A stretch of DNA of 64,000 nucleotides from Pseudomonadota bacterium. Its GTDB lineage: Bacteria; Pseudomonadota; Alphaproteobacteria; SHVP01. This document shows positions 8,926-17,942 of the stretch, one piece after another. The notes below the pieces were generated by a model. That model searched no databases, had not been told where the DNA came from, and saw nothing but the letters and a program-made list of their open reading frames with translations. The stretch lies in assembly GCA_027622715.1 (NCBI GenBank), contig JAQBYN010000010.1, positions 38,544-102,543 of the forward strand, written 5' to 3'. Within the stretch, counting starts at the first letter, position 1. Each line of letters starts with the position of its first letter. A program made the position numbers and the translations under genes.

Positions 8926-11771
8926 CAGGCGGCTTGGCCTTCCAACTGCGCGACCACCTCGGCACAACGATGGCAGACGTCGGCACCCTCATCGGGCACG
9001 GCGGCAACCTCGGGGCGCACCTTCCAGCAGCGTTGGCATTTGCCGCCCGTCGCCATTGCGGGCACGACAGATATCCCCGGGGTCTCTTCAGCGCGGTACG
9101 CCTCTGCGGGCCCGTCACCGACGATCAAGTCGAGACCGGAGGTGATACACAGTTCAGCTAGGTCCAAGCCAGCACAAACAGCGACGGTTTCCTGGTCGGC
9201 GAAAACGCTGGGCGCGGCCTGCAACGAAGACCCGATGCGTTTTTCACGCCGTTCGATTTCCAGCGCGCCTGTCACGACGCCGCGAAGACGGCGCACTTTG
9301 AGCCACTTTTCCTCGAGCGCGTCGTCCCGCCACGAATCGGGGACCTCGGGGAACAACTGCAAATGGACGCTTTCTGACTCGCCCGGAAAGCGCGTCAGCC
9401 ACGCCTCTTCAGCCGTGAAGCATATGAAGGGTGCAAGCCATATCGTTAGGCAACGGAATAGCTGATCCAATACCGTGCGCGATGCCCGACGAACCAGGGC
9501 CTCCTCGCTATCGCAATAGAACGAGTCTTTGCGGATGTCGAAGTAGAACGCAGATAGATCGCCGGTGCAGAAACTGTAGAGCTGTACATACATGTCGTGG
9601 AAATCGAAGTCGTCACAGCTTTTTCGCACATGACGATCAAGCACCCACAAGCGGTGCAGGACCCACCGCTCGAGTTCAGGCATTTCCGCCACTGGAACGC
9701 GCTCGTCTTCGGTAAATCCGGTCAGATTGCCGAGCATAAAGCGCAGCGTGTTACGCAGTTTCCGATAGGCGTCGACTTGTCGATCGACGATCTCTTTGCC
9801 GATCCGCAAATCTTCGGTGTAATCCGACCCGACGACCCAAAGTCTTAGGATGTCGGCGCCGCTCTGGTTGGCGATGTCGAGAGGACTCACGACATTGCCC
9901 AGTGACTTTGACATTTTTCGTCCATCGCCGGCCATGACGAACCCGTGCGTCAGCACGGCTTCGTACGGTGCGCGCCCACGAGTCCCGCATGACTCGAGGA
10001 GTGAAGAATGAAACCAACCGCGGTGTTGATCCGAACCTTCGAGGTAAAGCGAGGCCGGCCATTTGAGGTCGGGCCGCTGCTCCAGGACGAAGCTATGGGT
10101 CGATCCGGAGTCGAACCAGACGTCGACGATGTCGGTAACTTTCTCGTAGTCAGCCGGGTCGTAATCGTCGCCAAGGAAACTCGCACCGTCCTCGTCGACA
10201 AACCAAGCGTCCGCGCCGCGCGCCTCGAAAGCCGCGGCCACGCGTTCATTGACCCGTTCATCGCGCAGCGGTTCGCCGGTTTTTCGGTTGACGAAGACGG
10301 TGATCGGGACGCCCCAAGCCCGCTGTCTCGAGACGACCCATTCCGGGCGGTGTTCGATCATCGAATGGATTCGATTGCGACCTTGGGAAGGAAGCCAGCG
10401 TACTTCATCGATTGCGGCCAACGCTTTGGCCCGCAAGTCGTTCACCGACATACTGATGAACCACTGCGGCGTATTGCGGAAAATCACCGGTGCCTTCGAG
10501 CGCCACGAATGGGGGTATTGGTGAACCAGTGTGCCGGTCGCGAGGAGCCGGCCATGGGTCAGCAATGCGTCCATGACAACTTTGTTCGCATCACCCTCTT
10601 TACCGCTCGGGTGAAGCACTTTGTGACCCGCGAATAACGGCACCGTGTCGACGTAGACGCCGGCGGCGTCGACCGTCTCGGGTATCGTAATGCCGTGTTT
10701 CTGGCCGAGCTCAAAGTCGTCGGCGCCGTGGCCCGGCGCGATATGCACAAAGCCGGTGCCCTGCTCGGTATCCACAAAGCTCCCAGCCAGGAGCGGCACG
10801 TCAAAATCATAGCCGTGGCCGGCAAACGGATGACGGGCGATCGCACCGTCGAGTTCACGGCCCGGGAAGGCTTGGGACAGGGTCCAGTCAGCAATTCCCG
10901 CTTCGGCTTTCACGGCATCAACCAGTGTGGCTGCGATCACGACCCGCTCGCCTGGAGTGACGGTGCTGCCCTCGTCGACCGCAGTGACGTCGCCAACGAC
11001 GTAATCGATGTCAGCGCCGTAGGCGATCGCGCGGTTGCCCGGCAATGTCCACGGTGTCGTGGTCCAGATCACAATGCTCGCGCCGTTCAACTCGGCCTTG
11101 CCGCTTGCGGCGAGCGGGAAACGGACCATGGCGGTGGTCGATGTATGGTCGTGATACTCGACTTCGGCTTCGGCCAGCGCGGTCTTTTCGACGACCGACC
11201 ACATGACGGGTTTCGAACCCTTGTAGAGCCCGCCGTTCATCAAGAACTTGCAGATCTCGCGGGCAATCTGCGCCTCGGCCTTGAAGGCCATCGTCGAATA
11301 ATAGTTGTCCCAATCGCCGACGACGCCGAGGCGCTTGAATTCGTCCCCCTGGACGCCGATCCATTTTTCGGCAAAGTCGCGGCACTCTTGGCGGAATTGG
11401 ACGACCGGCACTTCGTCCTTGTTCTTGCCCGCTTTGCGGTAATTCTGCTCGACCTGCCATTCGATCGGTAGACCGTGGCAGTCCCAACCGGGCACATAAT
11501 TCGCGTCTTTGCCCATCATTTGCTGCGAGCGGTTGACGACGTCTTTCAAAATCTTGTTGAGCGCCGTGCCGATATGCAGATGGCCGTTCGCGTATGGCGG
11601 CCCGTCGTGCAGGATAAATTTCTCGCGGCCTTTGCTTTGGTCGCGCAATCGCTCGTAGAGCTTCATCTGCGCCCACCGGGCGAGAAACTCCGGTTCGCGC
11701 TTGGGTAGCCCAGCGCGCATCGGAAAATCCGTCTCGGGCAGGAAGACGGTCGATTTATAGTCTTTGGACAT
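8925..11771 (-). CDS. ileS: Isoleucyl-tRNA synthetase
   Basis: A 948-residue class I aminoacyl-tRNA synthetase that charges tRNA-Ile. It has the HIGH-equivalent H-L-H-I-G near 64-68, the long CP1 editing insertion ([14 protein letters not shown]), K-M-S-K-S-L-G-N, and a C-terminal zinc finger C-Q-R-C...C-H-R-C. Length and zinc finger match the ordinary bacterial type. The ileS-lspA pair is conserved in many bacteria, and here the genes are coupled by ATGA. About 159 bases separate it from ribF upstream, which probably hold its promoter. Confidence 0.97.
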   Translation of the reverse strand: MSKDYKSTVFLPETDFPMRAGLPKREPEFLARWAQMKLYERLRDQSKGREKFILHDGPPYANGHLHIGTALNKILKDVVNRSQQMMGKDANYVPGWDCHGLPIEWQVEQNYRKAGKNKDEVPVVQFRQECRDFAEKWIGVQGDEFKRLGVVGDWDNYYSTMAFKAEAQIAREICKFLMNGGLYKGSKPVMWSVVEKTALAEAEVEYHDHTSTTAMVRFPLAASGKAELNGASIVIWTTTPWTLPGNRAIAYGADIDYVVGDVTAVDEGSTVTPGERVVIAATLVDAVKAEAGIADWTLSQAFPGRELDGAIARHPFAGHGYDFDVPLLAGSFVDTEQGTGFVHIAPGHGADDFELGQKHGITIPETVDAAGVYVDTVPLFAGHKVLHPSGKEGDANKVVMDALLTHGRLLATGTLVHQYPHSWRSKAPVIFRNTPQWFISMSVNDLRAKALAAIDEVRWLPSQGRNRIHSMIEHRPEWVVSRQRAWGVPITVFVNRKTGEPLRDERVNERVAAAFEARGADAWFVDEDGASFLGDDYDPADYEKVTDIVDVWFDSGSTHSFVLEQRPDLKWPASLYLEGSDQHRGWFHSSLLESCGTRGRAPYEAVLTHGFVMAGDGRKMSKSLGNVVSPLDIANQSGADILRLWVVGSDYTEDLRIGKEIVDRQVDAYRKLRNTLRFMLGNLTGFTEDERVPVAEMPELERWVLHRLWVLDRHVRKSCDDFDFHDMYVQLYSFCTGDLSAFYFDIRKDSFYCDSEEALVRRASRTVLDQLFRCLTIWLAPFICFTAEEAWLTRFPGESESVHLQLFPEVPDSWRDDALEEKWLKVRRLRGVVTGALEIERREKRIGSSLQAAPSVFADQETVAVCAGLDLAELCITSGLDLIVGDGPAEAYRAEETPGISVVPAMATGGKCQRCWKVRPEVAAVPDEGADVCHRCAEVVAQLEGQAA

Positions 11772-11930
11772 CAGAGAAACTTAGATTCCAGTTCGGGAGA
11801 AGAAAACGGCAAACGCGGTCCGGCTTCGGTTAGAGAGCCGGGGTGATAATTCGCGAAATCTGTTGCCGATTTTGCCTGGACATGGCCGATTTTGTATCAG
11901 GGGCTCTGCAACCTGTCGAGGCTCTCCGGC

Positions 11931-12935
11931 TTACGGCAGAGGCTCGTCGCGAGCGGGGAGCGGCGCGCCAGTGTCGAATCGCCCCGCCGCAGACTCTGGG
12001 CGGGCAAGGATTTGCCTAGAGTTGGCGCAGTCAGTCGCCATTTGGGCGATCAGCCCATCCAAGTCGGCAAAGCGTTCTTCGGGGCGCAAGTATTCGATCA
12101 GCGCCACATCCAGCCGTTTGGCGTAGAGATCGCCCGAGAAATCGAGGAGGTGGACCTCAAGCAAGACGGTGCGGCCGTCGAAAGTCGGACGTAGCCCCAG
12201 GTTCGCGGCGCCGTCATGCCACGTTGTTGCCCCGTCTTCATCGATGGCGGCGCGTACCGCATAGATGCCGAGAGACGGTTGTAGGTAGGCGCCGAGCTCA
12301 AGGTTAGCCGTTGGAAAACCGAGATCGCGCCCACGCGCGTCACCACGCTGCACAACGCCATCGATGCACCACCAGCGGCCCAGCGATTCCGCTGCATCGC
12401 GCGGGCGCCCGCTTTGCAGCAACTCGCGAATGGCGCGCGACGAATAGAGGGCTCCGTTCTCCGCCACATGGGCCTCGACGATGGTGAGTCCGAAACCCAG
12501 TATCGCGGCCTGCTCTTTTAAGAAGCGCGTGTTTCCACGGCGTTTGTGTCCAAACGCAAAATCGTGCCCGACCACGAGATGACCGATCTGCAGCCCGCCG
12601 ACCAAACCATCGCCCACAAAGGACTCGGCGGACGTATTGGCCAGTGCCGCGTCGAACGGCACCGCCACCATGCAATCGACGCCCCATTCCTCGAGAATGA
12701 TTTCCTTGCGCGCGAATGGCGTCAGTCGAAATGGCGGATCGTCGGGGCTGAAATAATGCCGTGGGTGCGGTTCGAACGTGATGACGCCGCACGCGCGGCC
12801 CGCGGCTTTGGCGATGTCTTTGGCGCGATCGATGACCGCCCGGTGCCCGAGGTGCAGCCCATCGAAATTGCCGACCGCATGGACCGCGCCGTGGAGGCCG
12901 GCCGGTAGCTGATCGAAGCCGCGAACAACTTTCAT
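11931..12935 (-). CDS. ribF: Bifunctional riboflavin kinase / FAD synthetase
   Basis: A 334-residue enzyme that makes FMN and then FAD. The N-terminal nucleotidyltransferase domain has A-V-G-N-F-D-G-L-H-L-G-H (about 20-31) and the C-terminal flavokinase domain has G-R-D-L-G-F-P-T-A-N-L near the middle. It lies immediately upstream of ileS in the same direction, a common ribF-ileS-lspA arrangement. Thirteen bases separate its start from the MaoC gene upstream, so these two may share a transcript. No FMN riboswitch was seen. Confidence 0.95.
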   Translation of the reverse strand: MKVVRGFDQLPAGLHGAVHAVGNFDGLHLGHRAVIDRAKDIAKAAGRACGVITFEPHPRHYFSPDDPPFRLTPFARKEIILEEWGVDCMVAVPFDAALANTSAESFVGDGLVGGLQIGHLVVGHDFAFGHKRRGNTRFLKEQAAILGFGLTIVEAHVAENGALYSSRAIRELLQSGRPRDAAESLGRWWCIDGVVQRGDARGRDLGFPTANLELGAYLQPSLGIYAVRAAIDEDGATTWHDGAANLGLRPTFDGRTVLLEVHLLDFSGDLYAKRLDVALIEYLRPEERFADLDGLIAQMATDCANSRQILARPESAAGRFDTGAPLPARDEPLP

Positions 12936-12948
12936 CGCAGCAGCGTAC

Positions 12949-13377
12949 TCAGCCCCGCGAGGGCACCATTACCAGCGCCTCCCCTTCGATCACCGTCGTA
13001 TCGGCGACGCGACACACCGTCCTCAGCGTGACCCGCTTCTTTTCGGTATTGACCTCGGAAACTTCTACCCGCGTAACCACGACGTCATTGATTCGGACAG
13101 GCGCACGAAACTTGAGGCTTTGGCTCATATAGACGGCCCCCGGTCCGGGAAGGCGGGTCCCGACGACCGCAGAAATGAAACCCGCCCCGAGCATCCCATG
13201 GGCGATCCGGCCTTTGAAGATCGTTGTCGCAGCGTAGTCTTCGTCGAGGTGCAGCGGATTATCGTCGCCCGACACCGACGCAAACTGTTCGATCATCGCC
13301 TCGGTAACAACATTGCTCACTTCGTCGGTCATACCGACGGTGAGATCTTCAATGAAGTAGCCCTCATGGCCTGTCAT
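12949..13377 (-). CDS. MaoC-family (R)-specific enoyl-CoA hydratase (PhaJ-like)
   Basis: A 142-residue single hot-dog-fold protein. The hydratase 2 signature S-V-S-G-D-D-N-P-L-H, with catalytic Asp near 38 and His near 43, is followed by R-I-A-H-G-M-L. PhaJ proteins of this size hydrate trans-2-enoyl-CoA to (R)-3-hydroxyacyl-CoA, linking beta-oxidation to polyhydroxyalkanoate or other pathways. ATG 13377 was chosen for its AAGGTGG ribosome site; a longer in-frame reading upstream has no fold. No PHA synthase is in the window, so the pathway is open. Confidence 0.87.
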   Translation of the reverse strand: MTGHEGYFIEDLTVGMTDEVSNVVTEAMIEQFASVSGDDNPLHLDEDYAATTIFKGRIAHGMLGAGFISAVVGTRLPGPGAVYMSQSLKFRAPVRINDVVVTRVEVSEVNTEKKRVTLRTVCRVADTTVIEGEALVMVPSRG

Positions 13378-13668
13378 CACACCACCTTCTCTATCGTGTG
13401 GCGTGTGGCATAGCGCTGCCTGCCGCACGATGCAACCGGGCGGCAGAAACGGTATTGGCGGGGGCAACGCGCCGGCCTGGCGGCGTCAGGGAACAGGCCG
13501 GGCACAAAATACTGGCCAGGCCGGTGGTTATCGTCTGAGAGAGGCGACCTGTCCCCTGTCCAAGTACGCACTTAGTCTTAGTTACTCAGGATCGAGCGCC
13601 GGGGAGGCACAGGCGGGCTACAACAAGTCATTGATTCCGCTAAGAATCTCAAATCGAAACACATTGTT
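13378..13668. other. Intergenic stretch of about 290 bases
   Basis: No convincing gene. It holds the upstream region of the MaoC gene and the downstream end of the HD-domain gene. A perfect 9-base inverted repeat (ccggcctgg at 13472-13480 and ccaggccgg at 13516-13524) is separated by 35 bases. That spacing is too long for an intrinsic terminator, and I assign it no function. The last 60 bases are clearly more A/T-rich than the genes around them. Confidence 0.4.
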
Positions 13669-14241
13669 TTAGGGAATTACTACGCCGTTATGGCTCGCTT
13701 CCCTGGCGAAGACCCGCCTGACCATTGGCTCGAAGAACGCGACCGGCTTGCTCGCATAGTCGGGGTCGAACGCCGGCATATCCCAGCGTTCGCAGAATTC
13801 ATGGGCAGCATCGAACCAGGGTTCGCCGCGATGACGCTCGCGCATGTTCGGATCGGCGCCAACCTTGTCGAAAAAGAAGTAGCCCTGAAACTCGGGGTGA
13901 TAGCGCAAGATCCTGTAGTTCTCTTCGCTGACGAAGGGCCGCATGATTTCGCTGACGAACGCCCCATGATTGTCGGGTGCAAGTTCGTCACCGATGTCGT
14001 GCAGAAGCGCGCAAACAACTTTTTCCTCGTCGGCGCCATCCGCATGCGCCCGCGTCGCCGTCTGCAAAGAATGCTCGAGGCGGTCCACCTGGAGACCAGG
14101 GGACTGACCACCTAGCCCTCGCAACAAGGCCAACACGCGATCGGCAAGCCCGGCATGTTCCACCGCCATATGGCGGTGCATGATTTTAAAGTCGTCCGCG
14201 GTCGCCTGATCGAGACGGGTAAAGCTGACATGGTCGTTCAT
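13669..14241 (-). CDS. HD-domain protein, possible diiron oxygenase of the PhnZ/MIOX type
   Basis: A 190-residue soluble protein. It carries His57 (L-E-H-S-L-Q-T-A), the H-D pair at 81-82 (L-L-H-D-I-G), His92 (D-N-H-G), His115 (R-Y-H-P-E-F) and Asp159/161 (F-D-P-D-Y). This series of histidines and a late Asp resembles the six-ligand site of mixed-valent diiron HD oxygenases (PhnZ, myo-inositol oxygenase) more than plain HD phosphohydrolases, but that is inference. No phosphonate or inositol genes are adjacent. ATG 14241 was chosen because the upstream reading lacks family character. It is divergent from the crotonase gene across about 97 bases. Confidence 0.7.
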   Translation of the reverse strand: MNDHVSFTRLDQATADDFKIMHRHMAVEHAGLADRVLALLRGLGGQSPGLQVDRLEHSLQTATRAHADGADEEKVVCALLHDIGDELAPDNHGAFVSEIMRPFVSEENYRILRYHPEFQGYFFFDKVGADPNMRERHRGEPWFDAAHEFCERWDMPAFDPDYASKPVAFFEPMVRRVFAREASHNGVVIP

Positions 14242-14338
14242 AAATGCCTCCCTGAGCGGCTCAGTACACCCAATGGCGCCCGCGTTGACAAGGCGCGCGG
14301 ACGCATGGGTAGATGCCGGCCACTGACAAGGAGGTACT

Positions 14339-15127
14339 ATGGGCGGCAATCCGGCAATTTATCTAGAAAAAGACGGGCCCATTGGCTGGTTGGTCCTGAA
14401 CCAGCCCGCCAAGCGCAATGCGCTTTCCGAGGCAATGTGGGACGCAATTCCGGCGCTGCTCGATCAAGCCGCCCAGGATAAAGCGATCCGCGTTGTCGTC
14501 GTTCGCGGGGTTGACCACAAGGCCTTCGCGGCCGGTGCCGACATCAGCGAATTCGAGAAAGTCCATACTTCGCCGGATTCATCACAGGCCTACAACCGTA
14601 TTGTTCAACGCGCCGAGCGACAGCTGTCGCGCTTTGCCAAACCAACCATCGCGATGATCCAGGGGCCTTGTGTCGGCGGCGGGTGCGGCATTGCCGTCGC
14701 GTGCGATTTGCGGTTCGCCGATGATACTGCCCGGTTTGGTATTCCCCCGGCCAAGCTTGGACTGGTTTACAGCCTGCACGACACCAAACTTGTCGTCGAC
14801 AAGATCGGGCCGGCCCGCGCCGTGGACATGCTCTACACCGGCCGTCTCGTCGACGCGGCGGAGGCGCTGCGCATCGGACTGATCGACCGCCTGTTGTCGC
14901 CGGCGGCGATCGAGGCCGAAACCCGGTCCTATTGCGAGATGATCGCCCAATCGAGTCAGTTCTCGGTCAGGGCAACCAAGCAGATCGTGCGCATGATTCT
15001 GGACGGCGATGCGGAAGATACGGATGAAACGCTCAAGCTGTTCGACGACGCTTTCCGCGGCGAGGACTTTGTCGAGGGCCGCACAGCGTTTATGGAAAAA
15101 CGCAAGCCAGCCTTCAAATACTCCTAG
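14339..15127 (+). CDS. Crotonase-superfamily protein (enoyl-CoA hydratase/isomerase-like)
   Basis: A 262-residue crotonase-fold protein with a strong GGAGGT ribosome site. The CoA and oxyanion-hole segments are present: A-F-A-A-G-A-D-I-S-E-F near 62-72 and G-P-C-V-G-G-G-C-G-I-A near 109-119. At the two positions where classical enoyl-CoA hydratase has catalytic glutamates (GGGCE and FGxPE), it has Gly117 and Pro137. It therefore probably catalyses another crotonase reaction (isomerase, decarboxylase, hydrolase or lyase type) or a hydratase reaction by a different mechanism. It converges on the amidase gene with a 9-base gap. Confidence 0.8.
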   Translation: MGGNPAIYLEKDGPIGWLVLNQPAKRNALSEAMWDAIPALLDQAAQDKAIRVVVVRGVDHKAFAAGADISEFEKVHTSPDSSQAYNRIVQRAERQLSRFAKPTIAMIQGPCVGGGCGIAVACDLRFADDTARFGIPPAKLGLVYSLHDTKLVVDKIGPARAVDMLYTGRLVDAAEALRIGLIDRLLSPAAIEAETRSYCEMIAQSSQFSVRATKQIVRMILDGDAEDTDETLKLFDDAFRGEDFVEGRTAFMEKRKPAFKYS

Positions 15128-15136
15128 CGCGCTGGC

Positions 15137-16531
15137 CTAGCTCAAGTGTAACGGCCGCATATCATGATCGGCGGCCAACTCGTAGGCGCGGGCGATTCGT
15201 AGGATCGCGGCTTCGCCGAAGGCGCGCCCCAAAACCTGCAAGCCCATCGGCAGGCCGTTCGAGGCGAATCCCATTGGGACCGAGACGGCCGGTCGGTCGG
15301 TGAGATTGGCGATCGCCGTCAGGTCTGCTTGGTTGACCGGGACAGGGTCCGAAAAGTCGAACGCGGTCTGTGGCGTTGTCGGCATAACAATGGCGTCAAG
15401 ATCGGCAAACGTGGCCATGATCCGCTCACGCGCAGCGGCAATGTCGCGCTGTGCACGCACCAGACGCACGGCGGGTAACGCCGCGCCATAGCCCAGCATC
15501 GCCTGTAATTCGTCGGAAAGTTGTTCGGGCCGCTCAGCCAGATCAGCGGCGTGGACCACGGCGCCCTCAACCTCCGAGATGATCAGGCCGGCGCGGCGTA
15601 GTCGGCCAAAATCGTAGCCGTCAAAAGTGACCGGCACGATTTCCGCGCCCAATCCGGCAATGATTTCGGCTGCCCTGTTGAAGCCGACGACGACTTCCAA
15701 ATCAACCACGGCTTCGGCCAGACCGTCCAGACGGCCCAATCGGATACCGGCGAGGCTGGCGGGCGCGCCGGGATCATAGGGTTCGGCGCTCGGTGCGGCG
15801 GTCGATTCTGCGCAGGCTGGATCAAACCCCGCGAGCACGTCGAGCAGAAGTCCGAGGTCGCGCGTGGATCGCGCGAGTGGGCCGACATGATCGAACGTCC
15901 ATGACAAGGGCACCACGCCGCGCGGCGATATTAGGCCGCGAGTCCCCTTGATTCCCGCTACACCGCAATAGGCGGCTGGGACGCGCACTGAGCCCAAAGT
16001 GTCGGTACCCAGCGCGGCGAGACAAAAGCCCGCCGCCACGGCCGCGCCCGATCCGCCGCTGGACCCCCCCGGCGTATGACTGGCGCGGTGGGGATTGTAG
16101 GTGCGCCCGTACAGCGGATTTTCGTTGGTCGCGCCGAGCGCCGCTTCGTGCATGTTGACCTTGCCCAAGATCACCGCGCCGGCGGCGCGCAGCCGCGCGG
16201 TCACGACCGCATCATCGGTGGACACGATGTGGGCGCGCGAGGCCATGCCCGCGCTCGCAGGCGTTCCGGCAAGATCGATATTGTCTTTGAGGGCGACGGG
16301 GATGCCGTCCAGAGGGCCTAGTGTCTCCCCCTTTGTCCGACGCCGGTCGGCGTCCGATGCAGCGACACGTGCCGCATCAGCCGTCAACGTCGTGAAAACG
16401 TGGAGCGTCCCGTCGTGACGCGCAATTCGTTCGAGGCAGGTCTCGGTTAAGTCGCTCGCACGTACATCGCCCGCCGCGAGCGCCCGCGCCCAGCCCGCGA
16501 GATCGTGCGCGAAAATATCGAGACTGGCCAC
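15137..16531 (-). CDS. Amidase signature family hydrolase
   Basis: A 464-residue cytoplasmic amidase. The Ser-cisSer-Lys triad is readable: Lys82 in V-A-L-K-D-N, cis-Ser157 in P-G-G-S-S-G-G-S, and nucleophile Ser181 in G-T-D-T-L-G-S-V-R-V-P. The usual TDTGGS reads TDTLGS here. The family includes Glu-tRNA(Gln) amidotransferase GatA, but no gatB/gatC are adjacent and catabolic amide hydrolysis fits the neighbourhood better. It lies 16 bases downstream of the CoA-ligase gene on the same strand, so it probably belongs to that transcript: an amide could be hydrolysed and the acid activated to a CoA ester. The substrate is unknown. Confidence 0.85.
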   Translation of the reverse strand: MASLDIFAHDLAGWARALAAGDVRASDLTETCLERIARHDGTLHVFTTLTADAARVAASDADRRRTKGETLGPLDGIPVALKDNIDLAGTPASAGMASRAHIVSTDDAVVTARLRAAGAVILGKVNMHEAALGATNENPLYGRTYNPHRASHTPGGSSGGSGAAVAAGFCLAALGTDTLGSVRVPAAYCGVAGIKGTRGLISPRGVVPLSWTFDHVGPLARSTRDLGLLLDVLAGFDPACAESTAAPSAEPYDPGAPASLAGIRLGRLDGLAEAVVDLEVVVGFNRAAEIIAGLGAEIVPVTFDGYDFGRLRRAGLIISEVEGAVVHAADLAERPEQLSDELQAMLGYGAALPAVRLVRAQRDIAAARERIMATFADLDAIVMPTTPQTAFDFSDPVPVNQADLTAIANLTDRPAVSVPMGFASNGLPMGLQVLGRAFGEAAILRIARAYELAADHDMRPLHLS

Positions 16532-16547
16532 GCTGGGTGCCGCGGCC

Positions 16548-17942
16548 CTACTTGAACCGGTTGTCGATCAGACGCACCGCCTTTTGTCGTTTTTCAACTT
16601 GGGTCAATTCGGCGGTGGCACCGCCAGCGGCCAATTCGACATTGATCGCGATTCCCAATCGGGACTTGAGCTCGGCCGCAATCTCGTCGCGCACGGTTGC
16701 ATCGCTCGGGTCTTTGACTTCGACGGTGATCGTCATTTCGTCACGGCCGTCGGCGTCACGTTCGGCTCGACAAATGTACTCGCCGGTCGTTGCCGGATGC
16801 TCGTTGGTAATCGCACCAAGGGCGATCGGATAAAGATTGATGCCGCGCAGCTTCACCATATTGTCGCTGCGCCCGAGGAATCCGCGGATCCGGCGAAAGC
16901 TGTAGCCAAGGGGCGACGGCTTGGTTTCGAACGCGGTGACGTCTTTGGTGTCAAAGCGGATCACCGGATAAATGTCATCTTTGAACAAGACGGTAATCAC
17001 CATGTTGCCCTCGCGTCCCTCCGGGACGATGGCGCCGGTGTCCGGATCGGTCAGATCGAGCAAGTAAGCGTCTTCGTGGACATACATGCCTTCGCGGTCG
17101 CCCGCTTCAAACGCGACGATCCCGGTATCCCCCACACCGTACAGGTCATAGATTTCGGCGCCGCCCCAGGCCTCTGAAATCGACTCGCGGCTTTCGCGGC
17201 CCATGTGACCCACGATCATGCGTACTGGAATATCTTTGCCGGGTATTAGGCCCTCTTCGCGGGCGACCTGTGCCAATTTGACGATGTAGTCGGCGAAACC
17301 AACGATAACGGTCACGCCAAAGCGCGCCATGTTCTGTACTTGTTGGGCCGATCGCGTCTCGTTCCCGGTGCCGGCCGACAAATAGAGCGCCGGGCTGTAG
17401 TGCACGAACGTTTCGCGCACGTAGTGACCGCCGTTGATCATCCCGTGGCCATAGACCGAATGAACGACATCGTCGGGGCCGATTCCTTGGACGTGATAAG
17501 CGCGGGCTAGCATCACGTTTTGCAGCTCGCGCGACCACGGCCCGAAAAACAAATTTTGCGGCGTGCCCGTCGTTCCTGACGTCGTGTGAAAGACAACCGG
17601 CGGCCGCTTGTCTTTGGCGAATCTTTCCATACCGTGGAAATCGCCGAACGGTGGATATTCCTCGATACTTTTCATCAAGTCGGCTTTGGAATACGTCGGA
17701 ATCTTGGCGCTATCCTCTAGCTTCTTGATATCAACGGGCGCCATCCCAGCCGCAGACCACAGCCGTCTGTAAAATGGAATCTGCCAGCCCCGGTCGATCA
17801 GCTTCAGCAGCCGCTTTTCTTGCAACGCGTTCAATTCATCCCGACTGATTGTCTTCATCAGGTGGGCAAATTCGTCGCCGATCGGGTATTCGCGGACCAT
17901 GCGCTCGTAGTCGAGCGCCTCAAAATAGGTGGGATTCGTCAT
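16548..17942 (-). CDS. Phenylacetate-CoA ligase family (PaaK-like) AMP-forming ligase
   Basis: A 464-residue ANL-superfamily adenylate-forming enzyme. The phosphate-binding loop T-T-S-G-T-T-G-T-P is near residue 118, with I-Y-D-L-Y-G-V-G-D-T-G and the hinge-region G-R-S-D-N-M-V-K-L-R-G further on. Spacing and length match the PaaK group, which activates aryl or related carboxylic acids to CoA thioesters with ATP. No other paa gene is nearby, so phenylacetate itself is not implied. It overlaps the upstream MmgE/PrpD gene by ATGA and precedes the amidase, forming a probable MmgE-MmgE-ligase-amidase operon. Confidence 0.85.
   Translation of the reverse strand: MTNPTYFEALDYERMVREYPIGDEFAHLMKTISRDELNALQEKRLLKLIDRGWQIPFYRRLWSAAGMAPVDIKKLEDSAKIPTYSKADLMKSIEEYPPFGDFHGMERFAKDKRPPVVFHTTSGTTGTPQNLFFGPWSRELQNVMLARAYHVQGIGPDDVVHSVYGHGMINGGHYVRETFVHYSPALYLSAGTGNETRSAQQVQNMARFGVTVIVGFADYIVKLAQVAREEGLIPGKDIPVRMIVGHMGRESRESISEAWGGAEIYDLYGVGDTGIVAFEAGDREGMYVHEDAYLLDLTDPDTGAIVPEGREGNMVITVLFKDDIYPVIRFDTKDVTAFETKPSPLGYSFRRIRGFLGRSDNMVKLRGINLYPIALGAITNEHPATTGEYICRAERDADGRDEMTITVEVKDPSDATVRDEIAAELKSRLGIAINVELAAGGATAELTQVEKRQKAVRLIDNRFK

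Noticed and set aside
13472..13524. 9-base inverted repeat as a terminator
   Set aside because: The 35-base spacer is too long and no T-tract follows on either strand.
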